From positions 1 through 64,000 of the forward strand of contig JAPJBO010000935.1 in assembly GCA_030068145.1 (NCBI GenBank): a DNA stretch of 64,000 nucleotides. The letters are read 5' to 3'. The first letter of the stretch is position 1. Each line of letters opens with the position of its first letter. Positions 18,619 to 29,264 of this stretch are shown in pieces. Position numbers and translations under genes: made by a program. Source of the stretch: Diplonema papillatum. Its lineage: Eukaryota; Euglenozoa; Diplonemea; Diplonemida; Diplonemidae. The notes under the pieces were generated by a model. The model did not search any database and was not told where the DNA came from. It saw nothing but the letters and a program-made list of their open reading frames with translations.

Positions 18619-19667
18619 CCGTCCCGCTCTTAATTTATGAATACGGCCAAAATTAAATAATTATTTATAAATTAGAAATTCACTAAACAGGACCCCACAA
18701 ATTAAAATCATGGCTTCTGTCCCTGAGCTCTTCAGGGCTGTTGACGAAAGGGCGCTTGACGACAGCGTTGTCGAACTTGGAGTAAGCCGGCTACTGAACG
18801 AACGGTCCTTTCGACAGATGAAATTCGGAAGCTGACCTGGAGAAAACGGTGGGGTAGCACCATGGGGAAAATTACCCTACAAGCGCCATGTCAAGTACCA
18901 GTGCCTTGCTCAAGATATTGACCGCCTGAACCGTGAATCCATCGTGTACTCATGGGCCGCCTCTGGTGTGCACCGAGCACTCGGTCTTCAGCAACCCGTG
19001 GACTCAAAAGGAGCCCCCATCACTGTCGTGTTTGACAAGTACAAAGCCCTCTACGACGAGGAGAAAAACTGGGACAAGGATCTTGTCGAGACTGTTGAGG
19101 AGGAAGGCAATTCTGACATCACCTTGCCAATCTCAAGCCAAGAGATGGCCCCAGCGGCAGTGCCCGCGACACGTTCAACGCAGCCTGCTGCAAAGCCTCC
19201 AGCCGGACCAGGGCGCCCTCCGTCGAAGGCGAAACCCCCTCCGAAGAATCAACCAACACTGAACTCTTTCTTCGCGAAGAAACGAACCCTCGAAGCGTGT
19301 GCTGAAGGCGAGCCTGAAGCGCAGAGGGTTAAGGACGAGTGTACTGGCAAGCCTTTCCCCCCTTTTCCCGCTAACGTTATCTCGGCCGTACTCTTCACCA
19401 ACGTTTTTGCCCTGCAGCTAGCGAGTCTTTCACCATTTTTCTTTTACGTTTTCGGCCTGACAACGTACCGTTCTGTCTGTACCGTACCGTCTGTACCGTA
19501 CCGTGTACTGTACCGTCTGCAGTACCTCAGTTTCAAAATGTCGGGACGAAATTAATTAATTTCAGCCCAAAATCTTTGGGCCGATGAAAAAATAGTTATT
19601 CATAAATTAAAACCCCCGCTAATTAAGAGCGCGCGAATAAAGAGCCTATAAATTAAGAGCGGGACGG
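18619..19667 (+). mobile_element. TA-flanked 1049-bp pogo-like deletion derivative
   Basis: Perfect ~20-bp terminal inverted repeats (CCGTCCCGCTCTTAATTTAT) with TA on both sides (18617-18618 and 19668-19669). This is the Tc1/mariner/pogo signature. A/T-rich subterminal TTAATTTAT motifs are repeated. It encodes one open region with a PCNA-binding box and no DDE domain. Confidence 0.78.
18710..19555 (+). pseudogene. Residual transposon protein with a PIP box, interrupted by one in-frame TGA
   Basis: ATG at 18710 starts MASVPELFRAVDERALDDSV. The frame has a TGA at 18833-18835 and then continues open, with PWGKLPYKRHVKYQCLAQDI and ITVVFDKYKALYDEEKNW, to TAA at 19553-19555. Near residue 185 is QPTLNSFFAKK, a canonical PCNA-interacting peptide (Q-x-x-L-x-x-F-F), preceded by a Pro/Lys-rich stretch (GPGRPPSKAKPPPK). 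Drosophila pogo transposase is known to bind PCNA through such a box, so this is most likely the N- and C-terminal remainder of a pogo-type transposase after loss of the catalytic core. The final ~60 codons are hydrophobic and may not be coding. Confidence 0.55.
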
Positions 19668-20224
19668 TACATCAAAACGGACGAGCTGGACAAGAAGCTG
19701 GAAATAGCAGAAACTTGTTGGCTTGGTCAAGAGTTGCCACAAGCCGCCACAGCACAGGAGCGCGGCCGAGGGCATCCGGCGGGAGAAGCCACAGCTGGGA
19801 AGCGCAATTGCAGCTAGTGTTCGAGGATGAGTCCACAAATAAGTAGAAAAAGCACTTCGATGAGCAGCAAACCTTCAGTCTACGCCGCCAGCCTCAGAGT
19901 TGAGTTGGAAAGGATACATGTCGATAATCCTTGAGTGGGCTAGAAAGCGCACGATTGCGGAAAAGGACGAGAAAAAGAGCATGTTGGCTACCCTTTCCTA
20001 CATGAAAGGCCATGAAACAGCTGAATCTGGCCACCAAAGTCAATTTTGCACAAGAAATAGACGCGCCAAAGATTGGTTGGTTCATAATTACAACAGGAAA
20101 ATTTGAGAAGCAAAAAACGATCGTTTTTTGAAAACGATAAAAAACGGTGATATTTCACTTTCGAAAATGATCGTTTAATATAACTATCGTTTCCAATCCG
20201 TGTCCATCGTGAGAGAAAAAATGT

Positions 20225-20504
20225 CTCTCACTGGTCAAATGTGGTCGGAAATTGGGGAAAAAATCCCAACTGTGCGTTCGTTTCTTGTTTTTCGGGTTTC
20301 GGGGGCCTTTCCGAGGTCCCTCGGGGGTGGAAAAGGCCTCTCGGCAGGGAAAACGGTCGCCACTCGGGACCCCTCCGGGGCCCCGCGTGGCGACCGTTTT
20401 CCCTGCCTCGACCCCTCGGGACCTCTACAAGGCCCCCTCAACCCGAAAAACAAAAACTCACTACAGTGGGGTTTTCCCCAATTTCTCCCACTTTGACCAG
20501 TGAG
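20225..20504. mobile_element. 280-bp palindromic (foldback) element
   Basis: The ends CTCACTGGTCAAA (20225) and TTTGACCAGTGAG (20504) are inverted repeats. The inverted similarity continues through TTGGGGAAAA, TTGTTTTTCGGGTT and GGGGGCC almost to the centre, where GGGAAAACGGTCGCCA pairs with TGGCGACCGTTTTCCC. A related arm lies at about 14150-14310, overlapping the 5' end of the piggyBac gene. No genes. Downstream (20516-20575) are three copies of ACAGTGAAGAAAACTTTTT. Confidence 0.75.
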
Positions 20505-21243
20505 GGAACGTATATTCACAGTGAAGAAAACTTTTTCACAGTGAAGAAAACTTTTTGACAGTGAAGAAAACTTTTTTACAACACTAAAATCAGAAGTGGT
20601 GAAACCCCCGGAACTCGGGGAATTGATGATGTCACCTGACAGGCAGTGCAACAAGAAAATCCGAATGGATTTTGATTTCCACGATCATCATTCCACATGG
20701 ATCCACATCTCGAACTCTGGCGGGACGGACACTGCCAAAAACCCCCCAACAAAATTATGTGTGCGCGAGGGAGCCATGTTCGACGGGTCACAGGCAAAAC
20801 GGTTGAACCGCGCCCAGTAGTAAATTCGATACTCGTTCCCTTGTGCTGATGCGGATTGCCAGAGCGCCACGGCAGCACGGCGGGTGGCCGGCGTATCTAG
20901 AGAAGTGTAAGCGAGGCTCCGAAAGAGGAAGCGGAGAGGGCGTATGAAGTCGAACGCCAGTGGTAGGGGAAAATAGCCCCTCCGAGATCTTTCAGAATTA
21001 TTATGTACCGGAAATAAGACGTACCGGAAAAAAGATGTACCCGCGGGCTCTGGGGGAAAGTTTTGTGACTTTTCTGGCACGTCTTTTTTACAAATACGGT
21101 ATGATATATGCGTCGTCCGTCTGTATGTGGTTTATTGCATTTGAGCCGAAAAGCATCGGAAGCCATGAGGGCCACACATTATATGACCATAAGTTAGAGT
21201 GTAGCATGTACCCAAACCACAGGCCTGTCCCAAACACCACAAG

Positions 21244-22176
21244 ATGCATAAAGTCGCTGTCATCGGCTCTGGTGCTGTAGGGTGCAGCTACATCTATTCA
21301 CTTATGCAAAGCGGGACAGCAACAGACATCGTTCTTGTTGACAAGAATCAGAATCATGCGAAAGGAGAGGCCATGGACTTGTCCCATGGGCTACCGTTTA
21401 CGTCTCCTGCTTCGCTGGAAGCTGGCGAGTTCAAAGATTGCTCAGGTGCTAATTTGGTAGTGGTCACTGCGGGCTCAAAGCAACGCTCTGGAGAGTCTCG
21501 TACAGACCTTCTTCAACGGAATGCTAGCATCATCGAGGGAATCTGCGACGAGATAGCAACACATGCAAAAGGCGCTGTCGTATTGGTTGTGAGCAACCCG
21601 GTGGACGTTCTAACGTTTGTTGCGATGACGAAGTTGGGGTGGCCCAAAGGTCGTGTGCTGGGCTCCGGCACAGTGCTTGACTCAGCCAGGTTCCGTCACG
21701 TGCTCGGTAAACATTGCAAGATGGACTCTCGCAGCGTTCACGGTTACATACTAGGGGAGCATGGCGATTCAGAGTTTGCAGCTTGGAGTACTTGCTCAGT
21801 AGGTGGGCAGAGGCTAAAAAGCCACTGTCCTGGCTGTCCTTCTGACTGGGACCAAAGTGTGCACGATAAGCTGTTTGACGATGTTCGTAACTCCGCGTAC
21901 GAGGTTATTGATCTCAAAGGATCAACTTTCTATGGTATCGGCCTGTCGGTGAATCGCATTAGTCAAGCTATTCTGAGAGACGAGCGCTCCGTTCTCCCCG
22001 TATCTACCATGCTTGACGGAGAGTTCGGTCTGAAAGGAGTCTGCCTTTCTCTGCCTTGTGTAGTCGGACGTGAAGGCGTGCATTCCGTTCTGACGCCCGA
22101 GCTCAGTGAAGATGAGATTGCGAGCTTGCGGCACTCTGCTCAGGTTCTGCAGGCGCAACAGTGCAAGTGTTGTTAA
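21244..22176 (+). CDS. ldh: L-lactate dehydrogenase
   Basis: 310 residues with no intron. It interconverts pyruvate and L-lactate with NADH in the cytosol. The N-terminal Rossmann motif is GSGAVG (residues 8-13), and D33 is at the end of strand 2 for NAD binding. The specificity residue is Gln80 in SKQRSGESR, the position that is Gln in LDH and Arg in malate dehydrogenases. Arg86 follows in the mobile loop. D146 and R149 (LDSARFR) and catalytic His173 in GEHGDSE complete the active site. Length is normal for the family, and the features fit bacterial-type LDH better than the apicomplexan MDH-derived type, whose loop has a five-residue insertion. The start is the first ATG, in context AAGATGC. 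The C-terminus ends QCKCC, an unusual Cys-rich tail. All key residues are intact, so it is probably functional. Confidence 0.93.
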   Translation: MHKVAVIGSGAVGCSYIYSLMQSGTATDIVLVDKNQNHAKGEAMDLSHGLPFTSPASLEAGEFKDCSGANLVVVTAGSKQRSGESRTDLLQRNASIIEGICDEIATHAKGAVVLVVSNPVDVLTFVAMTKLGWPKGRVLGSGTVLDSARFRHVLGKHCKMDSRSVHGYILGEHGDSEFAAWSTCSVGGQRLKSHCPGCPSDWDQSVHDKLFDDVRNSAYEVIDLKGSTFYGIGLSVNRISQAILRDERSVLPVSTMLDGEFGLKGVCLSLPCVVGREGVHSVLTPELSEDEIASLRHSAQVLQAQQCKCC

Positions 22177-22877
22177 CGTCATCTTCGCGTCCCCATTAAA
22201 CGTTAATCAACTAACTCACATAGCCACGCGGCCTTTTCTGCAACCTCACCGTGTTGCCTCTTTCTCTCTTCCCCTCTCTCCCTGAACTTCTTACCTCGAG
22301 CTTCTTCAGACCGGCCGCGTTGCTGCCCTCAGACTTTGCTCACTGGCCCACTAGACTGTACTTCTTGTGCGGAAGAAGACGCAAAGCGTGACAGGACATA
22401 GGCCTGGAAACGTAAACCTCCCGAACAATACAGTCTTTTCGTCGGATGCCCCTGTGTTCTTTGTGTGTTTGTACTCTACCAACCGGTCCACCCATCCGGG
22501 CAGAACTTTTTTCACTTCGTTCACGAAGTTCTTGACCCTCTCCCTCGTTCCTTCGTTACCTTCGCTAGCCTGTCCGCCTGTCTCTCGAAACCAAACGGAC
22601 CCCTAGAAATGGTGCGGCCACACGGGACTGTACGGTCTTCGGATCAAGGTCCTCGCAGCGTTTCCCAACTGAAACTTTCCCCTTTCTTTGACATGCTCGC
22701 AGGTCACGGACACTGCTCACATTAGAAGCGGTGTGATTAGGCTGTCAATTGCACGCAGAAAATGAGAATTAGCTCTGTGGTCGTAAGAGTGAGTCAGTAG
22801 CTGCAAAGGATTGAAGGTATTGCAACATTTGACTCACCATCACAGGCACAAACGCAGGGAAAACTATATCGACTACC

Positions 22878-23141
22878 ATGAGCTTCACGTGCCCCCGCAA
22901 CATCCCGACTGCCGGCATGACTGGTCCGACTTATGGCTACAATTACATTAGGGAATTTGGGCCGGTGTCGGATGTTCCCCGAAAGTACGCCTATGGAAAC
23001 GTGCCGCGTGGTATCAACTATGATGGCGACAACAGGGGCGCAACTCACGTTTTTCTCAGGCGGCGTGGATACGATCACGAGGTTCCTCATTACACACACA
23101 CGCCAGAGACGTACAACAGCCACTACACCTTGACGTATTAG
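22878..23141 (+). CDS. Small Tyr-rich protein, unrecognised
   Basis: 87 residues from ATG in a good context (CTACCATGAGC). It has 12 Tyr, is rich in Gly/Pro/His, and has no signal peptide or membrane segment. The sequence is not low-complexity (GPTYGYNYIREFGPVSDVPR) and ends at TAG. I do not recognise it. The composition is like that of small microtubule- or ciliary-associated proteins, but that is only an impression. It lies 0.7 kb downstream of ldh on the same strand. Confidence 0.4.
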   Translation: MSFTCPRNIPTAGMTGPTYGYNYIREFGPVSDVPRKYAYGNVPRGINYDGDNRGATHVFLRRRGYDHEVPHYTHTPETYNSHYTLTY

Positions 23142-23929
23142 CTCGAAGAGAATAACCGCCTGACTCGCTCGGTCATGGCGGTCTCCATTCTCAGGATTCG
23201 TGACATCGTCTCATCGCAAGGCCGCCTCTCCTCCGCAGCACCCTGCGGCGCAGTGTTTGGCAACAGTAGACTTGCCGCTGTCTACTTAGCCAATTTTCCG
23301 TCGTACGCTTCCTTTTATGAAAACTGCGTCCAAGTTATAAAGGGCACACGATCGTCCTACACTTCTCTATTGGCATCCCTCACTTGTACCGTTGTTTTGT
23401 TCACCCCAAACTGCAGAGAAAAGAGAATGAAAATCGGAGTCGTTGACCTTTCTGCTTTTGAAGAAAATGAAGGCTTTCGACGGATAGGACTTACATCTTT
23501 AGCCATGGAAATCTTGAGCTTGCGAAGTGGCCGCTCGGCAACGATTCTTTCGTTTAAATGTGCTACGCCCCCCGGAAGTTGAGGCCGGAAAATGTATACC
23601 GGCCCTCCAGGTAAATGGTTCCACTCAGTGCTCGCACTAAGGAAAAAGGCGGCTGATTTCAGCCGGAAAAAAAATCTTGGAAAACTGACCGGCTGAGCCG
23701 GCTGATTTTTGGAAAGTCTGCCGGTCCGAAGCTTTTTTGCGAACACCAATCTGTGCCCCCCCCTGGGTACTGCATCTTGCGTGCATGTGAACAGCGGACG
23801 CACAATAAAGAAGCGAAGGGGCAAACCATGTGAACCTAGCCCTCCGAACGAGCACGACCAGGGTGGGGAGCGAGGGAAAAGAAGGTCTGTCCGAGTCCAA
23901 CGAGCTCACTGCCTAGCAGATTTATGTGC

Positions 23930-24392
23930 TGTAGTCCTGCCACCCACACCTCCGAGACGCGCGAAAGAGGAGACGTGCTGCTGCAGAGAACAACGATGCG
24001 AGGTGAAACTTGACGAACCAGTGCTGGACCTGGGTGCCTGGGTGCTGGCACCTTCGCCTGCATCAAAGAGAAAACGGGGAAGGGACCGTGCCCAGCGAGC
24101 ATGAGCTCTTGGACATGGACATGACTGTCGTTGTTGAGGGCATTGATGACGTCTCTTGACCCCGATAGCGACTCGTGCAGATCTGTGGAATGCAAGATGC
24201 AGCCGATCGAACCTCGATGCCATAGAGGACAATGGAGGCGACCGCAGAACTACAAGATTCAAGTGCCGTAGGCCAGCCCGTGCACAGGCTCGCCTCCAGC
24301 CCCGCCGGAACTAAAACTTAAAAGTCGCTGAGGCTGGGCGCCACTTAAAACCTTTGAAAAACAACACTACCTAAATAGTACGAGGCTTACTG
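23930..24392 (+). mobile_element. Partial copy of the G/C-run element type D
   Basis: CTAAAACTTAAAAGTCG, AAAACAACACT and CCTAAATAGTACGAGG match the right part of the element at 55319-55980. Upstream, both copies encode the same peptide end, PSPASKRKRGRD, in a matching frame. The G run at the right end has been lost here (TACGAGGCTTAC). Confidence 0.6.
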
Positions 24393-24494
24393 TTCTCACC
24401 TTCCATCCAACACCAGTGGAAACTGCCTCACCGCAGGTACAATTGAATCGAGCGCATCAGCGCCAATCATGGTCAGCGGTACGCGTGATGGCAA

Positions 24495-24673
24495 GCCCCC
24501 GCATACGGTCTTTGTTAGACCGCACTGGGGGCGGCAGAGCCAGAGTTTCCACTGTGGAAAATTGGCTGATTTTGTACGAGTCTGCCAGTGGCTTATATAT
24601 GGGTCTGGTGCTCGGACCAAGTCCGAGCCAGGGGATTAGCTTCTATATCCATATTTGGACTGTCAGTCCAAAT
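24495..24673. other. Cluster of four hairpins
   Basis: H1, 24495-24532: GCCCCC and CGGTCT arms pair with AGACCG and GGGGGC around a symmetric internal loop. H2, 24546-24560: TTTCCA-CTG-TGGAAA. H3, 24610-24628: GCTCGGAC-CAA-GTCCGAGC. H4, 24653-24673: ATTTGGACT-GTC-AGTCCAAAT. All stems are perfect in H2-H4. No ORF explains the pairing. It may be a structured RNA or the end of a mobile element. Confidence 0.5.
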
Positions 24674-25752
24674 TTAGAAAGGCCGCCGAGTAGTAGTAAG
24701 TAGTTAGTGTCGTCTGCCGAAGCAGCCGGAGACAGCAGGCGCAGGGGGCAGGTCTTGCTTTACTTTTCTCTTCTTCATGGAGACCCGCCCCCGGCAATCC
24801 CGACTGTCCAATCACTGTCGAGAAAGGTTTGCGCCTATTGTGATGAGGTGGTTGACCAGGTCCCCACGAAGCCTTATACACTACACGGCTGCTTAGGTGT
24901 GCACTCAGCCATCAGGCCGTTGGCTGCTAAGCACCCCCCGGCCGGTCGAATTGCCACTTTTGTGGCCCTCCATTCGCGGTGCTGTCAGCACTTGTTCCGC
25001 GTCGCATCAAGTACTTGATGCTGGCGGTTGGGGGATCGACGACCGCGACTCAATTAAGGTGCGGTCTCCAGTGTCGCCGCGTGAAGGCCCCCCGAAAAGG
25101 CCGCCGAGAAAAAAGAAAAAAAAATGGTACTACACCACCACCCAGGCCCCGGCAGAGGTAGCCAAGGTGCAATTCGAGGGCCTCTCAGGGTCCAGCTTTG
25201 TCGTGAGATACGTCGCGCTCTATTGAGCCCTTTCCTGGGCTGCAGGTCTTTTTGAAGAATTCGGCAAACACAATGTGGATATGGGTCGGGGGGTGTGAGA
25301 CAGCTTCTGTTCGCACTGTGCCTTCGCGACAGGTGGCGAGGAGGGGGCAAGCTAGCTTGGATGTCTGCGCATGATGGACAAACTCGTTACGCGAGCGTTT
25401 TTTCCCGGCTCGCTATGTGAGCCAGGAAAATTGCTTATTTGCATTTGAAGAACACTGGTGGAGTGGGAGATGACCACACATGATACACCCATTTATTAGA
25501 ATGCAGTGTGTAACTCCATTCTTATACTTCACTGAAAGACAAGGTGCCGCGGCACCGGGGATTCCGGTCGGCAGTCCTGCTGTTGCTTACCACCGCGACA
25601 CTTGGGGTTGAGGCCGGAGAGGAGGAGACGTGCAACACTGGCAGGGGCCCCCTAAGTGCAGAAACCGCTGGAAAACAGTGGAAATACAAAAGCCGTTAGC
25701 GGTCCAAATTTGGAAATTGCAAGCTAATGCCCTGGAGTCTGCCGGTAAATAA

Positions 25753-26030
25753 AGTACGTGCGCTCGGTTAAAGGCCGAGACTGGAGGCAGCAGTTAATGT
25801 TCGGGAAACAGTAAAGTTCGGGCGAAACTAAATTCGGGCGAAGCTAAGTTCGGGCGAAGCAAAGTACGCACGAAGCTCACTGCTCAGCGCGCTGCTCAGT
25901 CCTGGTAGATGATGCAAAGTTCAGGCGAAGCTGAGTTCTGGTGAGGCAAAGTTCGGGCGCAGCTGAGTTCGGGCGAAGCTAAGTTCTGGTGAAGCAAGGT
26001 TTGTGTTCTGGTGATGCTGAGATCGGCGTG
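25753..26030. repeat. Degenerate third copy of the satellite-type repeat
   Basis: Begins AGTACGTGCGCTCGGTTAAA, the same leader as the cargo of both composites, then has about ten degenerate AAGTTCGGGCGAAGC units. No CATGCAGGG half-element is found beside it, so the satellite also exists outside the composites. The stretch 24,700-25,750 shows no gene that I can support. Confidence 0.75.
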
Positions 26031-26453
26031 TAGCAAGTTTGGCCTGACCCGGGGAGACCCCCCCGGACCTCCCCCGACTCCGGGGTGACCCAAATACCGC
26101 GAGATACTGAGAAACTCCGCAAAAAAACTACTAGCTACAAGGCAACCCCTGCTCAACTTGAGAACGTGGGGGGCCCAAGACTACACTCCATGAAGCAAAG
26201 TACTTGGTGTTGGTCACAAACAGTCCCGGACATGGCTAGCCATAACCCAGAACGAAAGCGTGCACTAAATATACAACCCGTAACCACATAGCCCTTTCTT
26301 GCTCTAAGAGAACCCATTCATGAACGGTCACACAAAGACCCTAAACCCCCGGAATTTCAAGCGAACTTAACTCTAAAAACGCAAATTTCGGGCGCATTAG
26401 ACCCCGAAACCCAACATACCTCGAAAACAACCTTCGACCGGAAAAGGGTGATG

Positions 26454-26519
26454 GGCGGGGTTCAAACCCGGGCCGACCGGCCTGAAGGCCGGCGCCCGCT
26501 CACTCTGCCACCCCTATGG
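26454..26519 (-). repeat. tRNA-like SINE head (B box GGGTTTGAACCCC)
   Basis: On the minus strand it reads GGGGTGGCAGAGTGAGCGGG (A box) and CCGGGTTTGAACCCCGCC (B box with T-arm), with a perfect CCGGCC/GGCCGG hairpin between. This is a different tRNA-like family from the one at 3876-3943. Confidence 0.65.
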
Positions 26520-26734
26520 AAAAAAAAACTTGCTCCGCACTATTATCTAGTCCAAAAACAATACCACTCATTCCACGAAAAAGTGTCACAGATTTCGGCT
26601 TTTTTCGGACTTCTGCCGAAATTTTCCATCTGCAGGTCCGAAAATGGTCGGTTTCGAGATTTTCAGGACACGTTTGAATCCGTTGAGGACAGGGCTTTCC
26701 GAATATTTGGTCGGATAAAAATTTTGACCGACCC

Positions 26735-28036
26735 CCCCCCCTAGGGCTATCTATAGGATGGAAACGTTGGAAACGTTTCCGTTTCCGTTTCCGTTTCCTT
26801 CTATTTGGCGGTGGATGGAAACGCCGTTTCTTTTCAAAAGAAACGGCTGATAGGCCACTAGTATACTGGCTGAAGGTCCGACCGGAAATGTGTTCCGAAC
26901 GGTGGACCCCGCAATCCAGTGGGAAACCATGGACAAGGAGGCTCCGAAAAAGAGGGAGGAAAGAAGCATAAGGGTTGAGACCGCGCAACCACACGCATCC
27001 GGTTGTGATGACTTTGAGGTCTACAGCTCTTTATACCAATGGCTGTTGTGGCGACGATGCTCTGTTGATGCGAGGCCGTTGGCCAACGCGCTGAAGACGA
27101 TCGGGAAAGCACATCCGCTTCCAATAATAGGCTATACAGATACGATCGTTCAGGACAGCGGGAGCACCGCCGCACCACAGGCTACAAGACCGGGGGTTTT
27201 CAGCGGTGTAAGACAAAGAGGGAGTGCAAGCAGCATCAGGAGGTGAGAAGGGCACACGTATGCCGGGGCAATGTTGAACCCGCCAGAAAAGCGATGGCCA
27301 CGCAGTAACGTGTGTGTTAAACATCGATTGCCACAGTGCACCTTGCATACGACGACGGGTGGCAACCGTCACCGGAAGGGGCACCATCGGGCGGTGTTGT
27401 CGGAGCATAGACAGCGACGGCAGGAAGAACCCCACCGACAATGCAGAAGAGGACTGCAGATTCAAAAAGCCCCACTCGGCACGGCCGCCGATACAAGTAA
27501 ACATGAGAACGTGGGTTGGAAGCAGCAGAGGACGAAGTGGTAGGCACAGAAGAGTGGAATCTGGTGTCAGAAAACCTCAGCATCCGCATGTGACGACATT
27601 CTGCATCATTAGCTTGTGGTTACCTATTTGCTCGTCTCAGATCGCCGGCAAAAGAAAGCGGTGAGCATCAGCGACTGCTCTGCACAAACGAGACCGCGAC
27701 GACACACAAGAAGGGGCCGAGCCAAGTCGAAGAACAGCCAGGAAGGGCCCTGAAGAGTCAGAGAAGACGGAGGAAGAGAAGTGCCCGCTGGTAGATCAAA
27801 AGAAGAAGGTGATCCCGCCCTCTGAAAGGAAAGCCAAAATTTGGCTGGAAACGGACACCCGACGGACACACAGAAGGACCCGCGAAGTGGTATCCTATAG
27901 GACCCTTCAGCATGAGGAGCCTTCCGGCGTTTCTTTTAAAAGAAACGGAAACGTTTCCGTTTCCGTTTCCGTTTCCGTTTCCATATTTCGAAAAAACTAA
28001 AAGAAACGGCGTTTCCATCCAACTTAGCCCTAGGGG
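26735..28036. mobile_element. 1.3-kb TIR element with G/C-run ends (type B)
   Basis: The left end is a C run then CTAGGGCTATCTATAGGATG. The right end is the complement, ending TTAGCCCTAGGGGGGG (28023-28038). Just inside both ends are GTTTCCGTTTCC arrays and the hairpin CGTTTCTTTT/AAAAGAAACG. The interior has one moderately long frame (26883-27246). Its right G run is shared with the left end of the next element. Confidence 0.65.
26883..27246 (+). CDS. Unrecognised protein fragment inside the type-B element
   Basis: About 118 codons with natural composition: DPAIQWETMDKEAPKKREER, then YSSLYQWLLWRRCSVDARPL followed by ALKTIGKA. The second part loosely resembles the small winged-helix segment at the C-terminus of D5-type primase-helicases. 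That comparison is from pattern only and is weak. The first codons (ACCGGAAATGTG) do not fix the start, and the last ~30 residues look random. Confidence 0.3.
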
Positions 28037-29190
28037 GGGTCAATCTGTGTCCCAATTGAGCATTTTTCAAAGTTCATCATACTAGGGCCTCCTGGGGACC
28101 TGGCCCCCTGTTGAGCACCCCACATCGTCATTTCCACAGGGTTTTCGAGCTTAAAATCGAGTGTAGAGCCCTAAAACGAGTATAAAACGCGAATTCAAAA
28201 TTGCTGTCCAAAGTCGTGCCACCCTTTTACCCCACCGCAGAATTGCAAAAGGTGGGTGGTAATGCAGCTCAAAGCCACCGCACAGGCAGCAAAAAAGTAG
28301 AAAAAAAACGCTTGTCTCGCGCACCATGCCTCACCAATACAAGAAGAAAGGGGGTTCATTGGTCGCGGAGACGCCCATAAAATGGCAGAACAGCTAGAGT
28401 GAGATTGTGCTCTGTAGGTTCGAATTTTTTTTCAGCAGTGCTGAAGGACACGATGCTCCTACGTGTAGGAGGGAAGGACAGGCTCGGATCGAGGGAAAGC
28501 GGGGACACCGGGCTACCGTCTGTGCTTGTCGTCATGCAAAAATGTCGAACCGTTTTTCTTCCTCACTTTCCACAAAGCGTGTCCCAGAACTGCACGAACA
28601 TTGGTCTGAGCAGCTCTTCTCCGGTAATGCGTGCCGCCTATGAGGACGACAGGAACGTTTTTGCAACGATTCAGAAGCAGCATTCACCCCTTCACATCTG
28701 CCAAGGTGGCACAAACTGGACCTTACGTCTACCTGAGGGGCTTCTTTTGAAAATGCAACGCACGGAGCTGGTTAATCTTGCGACAGGGCTGCAAGTGCCT
28801 TGCCGTACAAAGGCATCAGCGTTGACTTACGGCTGCAGCTCGGCGATGCTCTCTTTGATCGTTAAACTCAGTCTCCCCTAGCCTGGCGTAGCAAAATAGC
28901 GTTTTTGCTGGTGTTTTCCACCGCAGATGAGGGCCTCCTGGTCTCCCAGTATGAATTTAAAGTGAATTTTGGCGGTTGAAGTAGCCTGGGGTAAAAGGGT
29001 GGCACGACTTTGGACAGCATTTTTGACACCCTTGTTCAGCAACCATTCAACGCCCGTTGGGTGCACATCCAGCGGTATTTCGTGCAGAATTGGTGTTTTG
29101 CACCCGAAAATCCAGTTTTCGGAGCCGGCTTTGTCGTTATATTTGAAGGTTGAAAAATGGTCCATTGGGACACTTTTAAACAGTAGATTG

Positions 29191-29262
<72 letters not shown>
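28030..29262. mobile_element. 1.2-kb TIR element with G/C-run ends (type C)
   Basis: The left end is G7 then TCAATCTGTGTCCCAATTGA. The complement of the right end reads GGTCAATCTAC...GTGTCCCAATGGACCATTTT, so the first 40 bases are inverted repeats with small indels. The right end continues into a C71 run. An open frame at 28399-28881 (about 160 codons, ICQGGTNWTLRLPEGLLLK) looks partly natural, but I cannot assign it. Confidence 0.6.
29192..29262. repeat. 71-nt uninterrupted poly-C tract
   Basis: Pure C from 29192 to 29262, forming the right end of the type-C element. The complementary strand is a 71-nt G run able to form stacked G-quadruplexes. Confidence 0.97.

Positions 29263-29264
<2 letters not shown>

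Larger units (their letters stand above)
16245..20202. mobile_element. 3.96-kb TIR element with 6-bp target duplication, carrying a ubiquitin-specific protease fragment
   Basis: The left end CACGGATTGGAAACGATCGT (16245) and the complement of the right end share the first 17 bases. Direct copies of TCCATC flank the element (16239-16244 and 20203-20208). ACGATCGTTTT motifs are repeated just inside both ends. It contains the USP-like gene part and two nested elements (16535-17037 and 18619-19667). No transposase is recognisable, so it is non-autonomous or has lost its enzyme. A 6-bp duplication occurs in Polinton and some other superfamilies, but the family here is not determined. Confidence 0.65.
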
